5,307 nt of DNA, taken from positions 1 through 5,307 of the forward strand of contig JAUHWJ010000186.1 of NCBI GenBank assembly GCA_030424705.1, given 5' to 3'. Origin of the DNA: Alphaproteobacteria bacterium (GTDB lineage Bacteria > Pseudomonadota > Alphaproteobacteria > Rhodobacterales > Rhodobacteraceae). The position numbers and the translations under genes are program-made. The notes under the pieces were generated by a model. The model ran no database searches and had not been told where the DNA came from. It was given only the letters and a program-made list of their open reading frames with translations. Positions 1 to 5,307 of this stretch are shown here, piece by piece (position 1 is the first letter of the stretch; each line of letters starts with the position of its first letter).

Positions 1-1
1 C

Positions 2-2221
2 GGCGCGCCGATCCAGCAGGACTTCATCGTCGCGGTGATCGGCCTGTTCGTTCTTCTCGAAGCCACGCGCCGCGCGCTCGGCCCGGCGCTGATGATCGTC
101 GCCTCCGTCTTCCTCGCCTATACGTTTCTCGGGCCGCTGATGCCCGGGATCATCGCGCACAAGGGCAATTCGCTCTCGGAAGTTGTGAACCACCAGTGGA
201 TCACGACGGAGGGCGTGTTCGGCATCGCGCTCGGCGTCTCCACCTCCTTCGTGTTCCTCTTCGTCCTGTTCGGTTCGCTCCTGGACAAGGCGGGGGCCGG
301 CAACTACTTCATCCAGGTGGCGTTTTCGCTGATGGGGCATATGCGGGGCGGGCCCGCCAAGGCCGCCGTCGTATCCTCCGCGATGACCGGGCTGATCTCC
401 GGCTCCTCCATCGCGAACGTCGTGACGACCGGCACGTTCACCATCCCGCTGATGAAGAAGGTCGGCTTTTCGTCGGAGAAGGCCGGGGCCGTCGAGGTCG
501 CCTCCTCCGTCAACGGGCAGATCATGCCGCCGGTGATGGGCGCGGCTGCGTTCCTCATGGTCGAATATGTCGGCATCCCGTATTTCGACGTGGTGAAGCA
601 CGCCTTCCTGCCGGCGACGATCTCCTACATCGCGCTCGTCTACATCGTGCATCTCGAGGCGATGAAGGCGGGGATGCAGGGATTGCCGCGGGCCTATGAG
701 CCGAAGCCCATCGTGCAGCGGCTCGTCGGGATCGCCTTCACGATCGCGGTGATCTGCGCGCTTTCCTTCGGCGTCTATTACGGCATGGGCTGGATGCGGC
801 CCGCCTTCGGCGCCGCAGCAGGATATGTCGTCTTCGCGCTGCTGACGGCGGCCTATGTCGCCCTCCTCTGGGTCGCCTCGCGGGAGGCGCCGCTGAAGCT
901 CGACGATCCGAACGCGCCGGTGACGCGGCTGCCGTTGCCGGGGCCGACGATCCGCTCCGGCCTCCATTTCCTTCTTCCCGTCATCGTCCTCGTCTGGGCG
1001 CTGATGGTGGACCGGCTCTCGCCCGGCCTCTCCGCCTTCTGGGCGGCTTCCTACATGATCTTCATCCTCGTCACGCAGCGCCCGCTCATGGCGATCTTCC
1101 GCGGGGAGAGCGAGTTCGCGCGGGACGTGGCGCAGGGTTTCCGCGACCTGCTCGAAGGGCTGATCGCCGGGGCGCGGAACATGATCGGCATCGGCATCGC
1201 CACGGCGACGGCGGGGATCATCGTCGGCGCGGTGAGCCAGACCGGCGTCGGCTCCTCCCTCGCCGATGTGGTGGAGGTTCTCTCCGGCGGGAACATCATG
1301 GCGATCCTGCTGCTGACCGCCGTGCTTTCCCTCATCCTCGGCATGGGGCTGCCGACGACGGCGAACTACATCGTCGTCTCCGCCCTGCTCGCGCCGGTGA
1401 TCGTGACGCTCGGGCAGCAGAACGGGCTGATCGTGCCGCTGATCGCGGTGCATCTCTTCGTCTTCTATTTCGGGATCATGGCGGACGTGACGCCGCCCGT
1501 CGGCCTTGCCAGCTTCGCGGCGGCGGCGGTTTCGGGAGGGGACCCGATCCGCACCGGGGTCGTCGCCTTCTTCTATTCGCTCAGGACGGCGGCGCTGCCC
1601 TTCCTCTTCGTCTTCAATACGGAGCTTCTGCTGATCGATGTGACATGGGCGCAGGGGATATTCGTCTTCGTCATCGCGACGACGGCGATGCTGCTCTTCG
1701 CGGCGGCGACGCAGGGCTGGTTCCTGGCGCGTAACCGCATTCACGAGACGGTCATCCTCCTCCTCGTCGCGTTCACCCTGTTCCGCCCCGGATACTGGAT
1801 GGACATGGTCGCCCCGCCCTTCACGGAGCGCCCGCCGGCCGAGATCGAGGCTGCGGCGGGGAATGCGCCGCCGGGCGCGGAGCTTCGGCTGGAGGTGAAC
1901 GGGCTGAACGCCGTCGGCGACCCGGTGACCTTCACCGCGCTCCTGCCGCTCGGCGAGGGGGCGACGGGGGCGGAGCGGCTCGCCGCCGCCGGGCTCGAAT
2001 ACATCATCGCCGGCGATACGACGACGATCGACAACGTCGCCTTCGGCTCGGCGGCGCAGGAGGCGGGGCTCGACTGGGACCAGCAGATCACCCGCGTCCT
2101 CGCGCCGGCGCCGCAGCCTTCGAAATATTTCATGTTCATCCCGGCGCTGGCGCTGCTCGCGCTCGTCGTCCTGATGCAGCGGCGGCGCGCCGACGCCGCG
2201 CCCGCGCCCGCCACGGCCTGA
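2..2221 (+). CDS. TRAP transporter permease, fused 4TM/12TM type with C-terminal DUF3394 region (5' partial)
   Basis: Inner-membrane permease of a tripartite ATP-independent periplasmic (TRAP) transporter, which imports organic solutes delivered by a periplasmic binding protein using an ion gradient. The reading frame is open to the window edge, and the residues before the GTG at 35 (a D, then FIVAVIGLFVLLEATRR) match the family, so GTG 35 is an internal codon and the true start lies upstream. Roughly the first hundred or so residues, mainly the DctQ-like helices, are missing. The DctM core is clear: GGPAKAAVVSSAMTG followed by SGSSIANVVTTGTFTIPLMK (about 347-460), NGQIMPPVMGAAAF (about 512-555), GMGLPTTANYIVVSALLAP (about 1340-1396) and DVTPPVGLASF (about 1487-1520). 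After the core come one more helix (about 1751-1795), a soluble segment with a PDZ-like stretch (DNVAFGSAAQEAGLDWDQ, about 2030-2085), a last helix (about 2126-2176) and a basic tail, QRRR. Fused permeases like this usually work with TAXI-type binding proteins; none is visible here. The substrate cannot be read from the sequence. Confidence 0.95.
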   Translation, partial: GAPIQQDFIVAVIGLFVLLEATRRALGPALMIVASVFLAYTFLGPLMPGIIAHKGNSLSEVVNHQWITTEGVFGIALGVSTSFVFLFVLFGSLLDKAGAGNYFIQVAFSLMGHMRGGPAKAAVVSSAMTGLISGSSIANVVTTGTFTIPLMKKVGFSSEKAGAVEVASSVNGQIMPPVMGAAAFLMVEYVGIPYFDVVKHAFLPATISYIALVYIVHLEAMKAGMQGLPRAYEPKPIVQRLVGIAFTIAVICALSFGVYYGMGWMRPAFGAAAGYVVFALLTAAYVALLWVASREAPLKLDDPNAPVTRLPLPGPTIRSGLHFLLPVIVLVWALMVDRLSPGLSAFWAASYMIFILVTQRPLMAIFRGESEFARDVAQGFRDLLEGLIAGARNMIGIGIATATAGIIVGAVSQTGVGSSLADVVEVLSGGNIMAILLLTAVLSLILGMGLPTTANYIVVSALLAPVIVTLGQQNGLIVPLIAVHLFVFYFGIMADVTPPVGLASFAAAAVSGGDPIRTGVVAFFYSLRTAALPFLFVFNTELLLIDVTWAQGIFVFVIATTAMLLFAAATQGWFLARNRIHETVILLLVAFTLFRPGYWMDMVAPPFTERPPAEIEAAAGNAPPGAELRLEVNGLNAVGDPVTFTALLPLGEGATGAERLAAAGLEYIIAGDTTTIDNVAFGSAAQEAGLDWDQQITRVLAPAPQPSKYFMFIPALALLALVVLMQRRRADAAPAPATA

Positions 2222-2233
2222 GAGGAGGCGAAG

Positions 2234-2641
2234 ATGTTCTCGACAATCCTTCTGCCGGTGGATCTCGGCCATGACGCCTCCTGGGAGAAGGCGCTGCCGG
2301 CGGCGCTCGGCTTCGGCGGCGCGCTGCATCTTCTGAGCGTCGCGCCGGATTTCGGCGAATCCGCCGTCTCCTCCTATTTCCCGCCGGATTTCGAGGCGAA
2401 GGCGCGGGCCGGGCTGAAGGCGCGGCTCGAAGCCTTCGCGGCGGAAAAGGCGCCGGGGGCGACCGCGCATGTCGCCTTCGGGGATATCGACCGCTCGATC
2501 CTCGACGCGGCGAGCCGCATCGGGGCGGACCTGATCGTCATGGCCTCGCACAAGCCCAGCGAGCTGCGCTCATTCTTCGTCGGAAGTCATGCGGAACGGG
2601 TGGTGCGCCATGCGCCGATCCCCGTTCTCGTGATCCGCTGA
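2234..2641 (+). CDS. Universal stress protein, UspA family (single domain)
   Basis: A 135-residue cytoplasmic Usp-fold protein, the normal length for a one-domain member and probably a dimer. The N-terminal strand and conserved Asp are present (TILLPVD, residues 4-10), as is the C-terminal block with GS at 117-118 followed by AERVVRHAPIPVLVIR. The ATP-loop signature G-x2-G-x9-G-S/T is only partly kept: Ala104 and Lys107 replace the first two glycines, while spacing and the final Gly117-Ser118 are intact. Nucleotide binding is therefore uncertain. The ATG at 2234 has a full AGGAGG at 2223-2228 with 5-base spacing, and the gene starts 12 bases after the permease stop, so the two are almost certainly co-transcribed. 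Usp genes often follow TRAP transporters; TeaD of Halomonas elongata is an ATP-binding Usp that regulates the ectoine transporter TeaABC. A similar transporter-regulatory role is inferred here, not shown. Confidence 0.92.
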   Translation: MFSTILLPVDLGHDASWEKALPAALGFGGALHLLSVAPDFGESAVSSYFPPDFEAKARAGLKARLEAFAAEKAPGATAHVAFGDIDRSILDAASRIGADLIVMASHKPSELRSFFVGSHAERVVRHAPIPVLVIR

Positions 2642-2713
2642 GGCGAGGGTGGCGCCGCATCTGCGAATGGTCATAATCGGGGAACCGAGACCGACACAGG
2701 AGCCGGACCGAGA
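2642..2713. other. 72-base gap between the Usp and hydrolase genes
   Basis: This is the longest non-coding stretch in the window. It holds the Shine-Dalgarno sequence AGGAG (2698-2702) of the downstream hydrolase and a short AT-richer patch (GAATGGTCATAAT, about 2665-2677). I see no inverted repeat followed by a T-run, so no intrinsic terminator, and no convincing -35/-10 pair. Read-through from the permease-Usp pair is likely, but an internal promoter cannot be excluded. Confidence 0.4.
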
Positions 2714-3676
2714 ATGACCCCTTTCGCCATCGCCGGCGTGCAGATGCACGTTGCGGCCCTCCATTCCAACGTGGAGGCGATGCGCCACCGCATCGACGTG
2801 CTGATGGCCCGCTTTCCCTGGGTGCAGATGGCGCTCTTTTCCGAGCTGGCGCCCTATGGCCCGCTGGACCGCTTCGCCCAGCCCTTCCCGAACGACGTGA
2901 TCGACCAGTTCCAGCATGACGCGCGGCGGCACGGCATCTGGCTCATTCCCGGCTCGATGTTCGAGAAGCTGGAGGACGGGCGCATCCGCAACACCTCCGT
3001 CGTCATCAACCCCGAGGGCGAGATCGTCGCGAAATATGCGAAGATGTTTCCGTTCCGGCCCTATGAGGCCAATGTGGATGCGGGGACGGAGTTCTGTGTC
3101 TTCGACGTGCCGGGCGCGGGGCGGTTCGGGCTCTCGATCTGCTATGACATTTGGTTCCCGGAGACGACGCGGCACCTGACGGCGCAGGGCGTCGAGGTGC
3201 TGCTGCATCCGGTGCTGACCGGGACGACGGACCGCGATGCGGAAATCGCCATCGCGCGGGCGACGGCGGCGCAGTTCCAGTGCTATGTCTTCGACGTGAA
3301 CGGCCTGGCCGCGGGCGGGGTGGGGCGGTCCCTCGTCGTCGATCCGGCGGCGACGGTGCTGCACCAATCGGCCGGGCAGGAGGACATGTTCCCCATCGAG
3401 GTCGATTTCGACCTCGTGCGCCGCCAGCGCGAGACCGGGCTCAAGGGGCTCGGGCAGGTGCTGAAGAGCTGGCGCGACCGGTCCGCCGACTTCCCGGTCT
3501 ATGACCGAAGCTCCGGCGCCGAGGCCTGGCTTCATACGCTCGGGCCGCTGGAACTGCCGCAGAAGGGCTCCCGCGCGGGCATGGCCCCGCCGGACCCGCG
3601 GACGCCGCTCAACGCCTACGAGGCGCCGGCCGCGCCGGCGGCGCCGCTCGCCCTCCTGAAGGGCGGACAGGGATAG
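2714..3676 (+). CDS. Carbon-nitrogen hydrolase, nitrilase superfamily (probable amidase)
   Basis: A 320-residue cytoplasmic enzyme of the nitrilase superfamily, which hydrolyses non-peptide C-N bonds (amides, carbamoyl groups, nitriles) through a thiol-acyl intermediate. The catalytic triad is complete: Glu44 in LFSELAPYGP, Lys110 in KYAKMFPF and Cys143 in GLSICYDIWFPE. Glu118 in RPYE is probably the second conserved glutamate. The first strand (FAIAGVQMHV) begins right after the ATG at 2714, which has AGGAG at 2698-2702, so this start is secure. The ICYDIWFPE context resembles amidase and carbamoylase branches more than true nitrilases, but the substrate is not identifiable by eye. The fold appears to end near residue 265 (FPVYDRSSGAE); the last 40 or so residues are rich in Ala, Pro and Gly and look disordered. 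It lies 34 bases before a PLP decarboxylase gene on the same strand, suggesting consecutive steps on a nitrogenous compound. N-carbamoylputrescine amidase-like activity is one option among several. Confidence 0.9.
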   Translation: MTPFAIAGVQMHVAALHSNVEAMRHRIDVLMARFPWVQMALFSELAPYGPLDRFAQPFPNDVIDQFQHDARRHGIWLIPGSMFEKLEDGRIRNTSVVINPEGEIVAKYAKMFPFRPYEANVDAGTEFCVFDVPGAGRFGLSICYDIWFPETTRHLTAQGVEVLLHPVLTGTTDRDAEIAIARATAAQFQCYVFDVNGLAAGGVGRSLVVDPAATVLHQSAGQEDMFPIEVDFDLVRRQRETGLKGLGQVLKSWRDRSADFPVYDRSSGAEAWLHTLGPLELPQKGSRAGMAPPDPRTPLNAYEAPAAPAAPLALLKGGQG

Positions 3677-3682
3677 ACCGGA

Positions 3683-3698
3683 GCCCGGACGACCGGGC
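3683..3698 (+). other. GC hairpin just before the decarboxylase ribosome binding site
   Basis: GCCCGG (3683-3688) and CCGGGC (3693-3698) form a perfect 6-bp inverted repeat around the loop ACGA. No T-run follows, so it is not a standard intrinsic terminator. It abuts the purine-rich Shine-Dalgarno GAGGAG (3699-3704). It could stabilise or process the mRNA between the two genes or affect translation, but a short GC repeat can occur by chance in DNA this GC-rich. Confidence 0.3.
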
Positions 3699-3710
3699 GA
3701 GGAGAGAGAC

Positions 3711-5307
3711 ATGAACGTCGCCGCGCCCGAACCGAAGCTGCCCTCCATCGGGGACTATTTCAGCGCCACGCAGCTTCGCGCGGACCGGTGGAGCGCCCTG
3801 CGGGAGACGGCGGAGGCGCTCTCCCGCCACGGGCCGCAGGGCCGGAAGGGGACGAAGCTGGTGGCGGAGGCGGAGACGCTGCTCGCCGCGCTCGCCCCGA
3901 TCGAACGCTACTGGGCCTTTCCCGGCCACGCCGCCTTCGCCCATCTGAAGCGGATGCTGGACGGTCGGCAGATTTCAGAATTCGCCTTCGCCGCCCGCCG
4001 GGTGGCCCGCGCGCTCGCCACCGGCGCCTACCGGCGGCGGCACGTTCCGCTCACGACGGCGGAGAACGAGGCGGAGGATATCGAGGACGACACGCTCTCC
4101 CCCGGCGCTCGGGCGCTCGGGCGGCCCTATTTCGAGGTGCTGATCGTAGACAACGTGACGGATGCGCAGGAGCGCTGGCTCCGCGCCTCCCTCCTCGCCA
4201 TGCGCCGCCCGGAGGACGCCTTCGTCTATGAGCCGGTGATCCTGCCGAGCCTCGAGGATGCGCTGATCGGCATTCTCTTCAACCACAACGTCCAGGCCGT
4301 CGTCGTCCGCCCAGGGCTGAAGCTGAAATCGGCCAACAAGCTGCCGATCCTCAACGCCTATCTCAACCAGCTGGGCGAGGAGGAGGATGTGGACGCGCTG
4401 GAGCCCTCGCATTACGGGCCGGAATGCTGCCGCCTCATCGCGAAGGTCCGCCCGGAGCTCGACGCCTATCTGGTGACGGACCGTTCGGCGGAGGACATCG
4501 CGGGGCTCGACCTCGGCGGGTGCCGCCGCGTCTTCTACAATCAGGAAGACTTTCTGGAGCTGCACCTCAACATCCTGCGCGGCGTCGCGAAGCGCCACAA
4601 GACGCCGTTCTTCACGGCACTGAAGGAGTATTCGAAGCAGCCCACCGGCGTCTTCCACGCCATGCCGATCAGCCGCGGCAAGTCGATCACCCGCTCGCAC
4701 TGGATCCAGGACATGGGGGAGTTCTACGGCCCCAACATCTTTCTCGCGGAGACCTCGGCGACCTCGGGCGGGCTCGACAGCCTGCTGGAGCCGCGCGGGC
4801 CGATCAAGGAGGCGCAGGAATACGCCGCCCGCGCCTTCGGCGCGAAGCAGACCTTCTTCGCGACCAACGGCACCTCGACCTGCAACAAGATCGTGGTGCA
4901 GGCGCTTGTCCGGCCCGGCGACATCGTTCTGGTGGACCGGGACTGCCACAAGTCCCACCATTACGGGATGGTTCTGGCGGGGGCGAATGTCGTCTACACG
5001 GAGTCCTATCCGCTGCATCAGTATTCGATGTACGGCGCCGTGCCGATCCGCGAGATCAAGGAGAAGCTGCTCGACCTGAAGGCGGCGGGGAAGCTCCACA
5101 AGGTGCGGATGATCCTCCTCACCAACTGCACGTTCGACGGGCTCGTCTACAATGTCGAACGGGTGATGGAGGAATGCCTCGCCATCAAGAAGGATCTCGT
5201 CTTCCTCTGGGACGAGGCGTGGTTCGCCTTCGCGCGGTTCAGCCCGACCTACCGGCAGCGGACGGCGATGCATGTCGCCGGTTCGCTGCGGGAGAAGCTG
5301 CGCTCGG
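3711..5307 (+). CDS. Orn/Lys/Arg decarboxylase family PLP enzyme with N-terminal extension (3' partial)
   Basis: Fold-type-I PLP enzyme of the Orn/Lys/Arg decarboxylase major-domain family, expected to decarboxylate a basic amino acid to an amine in the cytoplasm. The frame is open from the ATG at 3711 (GAGGAG at 3699-3704, 6-base spacing) to the window end, giving 532 codons. Visible layout: a probably helical N-terminal region (about 1-113), an acidic linker (118-127, seven of ten residues Asp or Glu), a Rossmann-like wing domain (about 139-276, starting PYFEVLIVDN), then the PLP domain from about 300. PLP-site motifs: TNGTSTCNK (385-393, phosphate contacts), DRDCHKSHH (409-417, with His413 the likely ring-stacking residue) and WDEAW (Asp501, predicted to pair with the pyridine nitrogen). 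The Schiff-base lysine normally follows this Asp by some 35 or more residues and falls outside the window, so activity cannot be confirmed. Arginine, lysine or ornithine specificity cannot be decided. The N-terminal part before the wing is about 140 residues longer than in E. coli CadA-type enzymes. Confidence 0.9.
   Translation, partial: MNVAAPEPKLPSIGDYFSATQLRADRWSALRETAEALSRHGPQGRKGTKLVAEAETLLAALAPIERYWAFPGHAAFAHLKRMLDGRQISEFAFAARRVARALATGAYRRRHVPLTTAENEAEDIEDDTLSPGARALGRPYFEVLIVDNVTDAQERWLRASLLAMRRPEDAFVYEPVILPSLEDALIGILFNHNVQAVVVRPGLKLKSANKLPILNAYLNQLGEEEDVDALEPSHYGPECCRLIAKVRPELDAYLVTDRSAEDIAGLDLGGCRRVFYNQEDFLELHLNILRGVAKRHKTPFFTALKEYSKQPTGVFHAMPISRGKSITRSHWIQDMGEFYGPNIFLAETSATSGGLDSLLEPRGPIKEAQEYAARAFGAKQTFFATNGTSTCNKIVVQALVRPGDIVLVDRDCHKSHHYGMVLAGANVVYTESYPLHQYSMYGAVPIREIKEKLLDLKAAGKLHKVRMILLTNCTFDGLVYNVERVMEECLAIKKDLVFLWDEAWFAFARFSPTYRQRTAMHVAGSLREKLRS

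Noticed and set aside
35..37. GTG at 35 as the start of the permease gene
   Set aside because: The frame is open upstream to the window edge with family-consistent residues, there is no Shine-Dalgarno sequence before it, and starting here would drop the DctQ-like part of the fused permease.
2664..2680. Possible -10 box (CATAAT) in the gap between the Usp and hydrolase genes
   Set aside because: There is no matching -35 element at suitable distance, and a single AT-rich hexamer is weak evidence.
3683..3710. The GC hairpin as an intrinsic terminator
   Set aside because: The stem is only 6 bp and is followed by the purine-rich ribosome binding site rather than a T-run.
2570..3748. Open frame of 392 codons on the minus strand opposite the C-N hydrolase gene
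   Set aside because: It overlaps the whole hydrolase gene and the end of the Usp gene, is Arg-rich without family resemblance, and is best explained as a codon-bias shadow.
3788..4231. Plus-strand frame of 147 codons inside the start of the decarboxylase gene
   Set aside because: It lies in another frame within the coding sequence; its Arg/Gly/Ala-rich translation shows no domain, while the frame starting at 3711 has good motifs and a ribosome binding site.
3975..5273. Long open frame of 432 codons on the minus strand opposite the decarboxylase gene
   Set aside because: It is antisense to a frame with clear PLP-enzyme motifs, and its translation is rich in Arg, Glu, Val and Leu with no recognisable domain. 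Long antisense frames are common in high-GC DNA.

Overview
The window is a compact, single-strand stretch of a high-GC bacterial chromosome or large replicon. G/C-ending codons dominate (GCG, GTC, CTC, CGG, ATC). The gene families and this codon style suggest an alphaproteobacterium, perhaps Rhodobacterales or Hyphomicrobiales. That placement is an inference from style and family, not from any marker gene.

Four genes lie head-to-tail on the + strand with gaps of 12, 72 and 34 bases, and they fill almost the whole window. (1) Bases 2-2221 hold the 3' part of a fused TRAP-transporter permease (DctM-type 12-TM core plus a C-terminal DUF3394/PDZ-like region); its N-terminal part lies upstream of the window. 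(2) Bases 2234-2641 encode a single-domain universal stress protein (UspA family). (3) Bases 2714-3676 encode a carbon-nitrogen hydrolase of the nitrilase superfamily with an intact Glu-Lys-Cys triad. (4) From 3711 to the window end runs the 5' part of a large fold-type-I PLP decarboxylase (Orn/Lys/Arg decarboxylase major-domain family) with an unusual N-terminal extension. It is cut off before its PLP-binding lysine would appear.

The spacing and shared direction suggest one operon, with a possible sub-boundary in the 72-base gap. A reasonable reading is an uptake-and-catabolism module. The TRAP system, probably with a TAXI-type binding protein outside the window, imports a small organic solute. 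The Usp protein tunes the transporter, as TeaD does for TeaABC in Halomonas. The amidohydrolase and the decarboxylase then act on the solute or on a derivative such as an amide, carbamoyl compound or basic amino acid. The families are clear; the substrate is not visible in the sequence.

I see no tRNA, rRNA, CRISPR array, insertion sequence or attachment site. There is no gene-free stretch over 300 bases. The only non-coding structure of note is a perfect 6-bp GC hairpin just upstream of the decarboxylase Shine-Dalgarno sequence.
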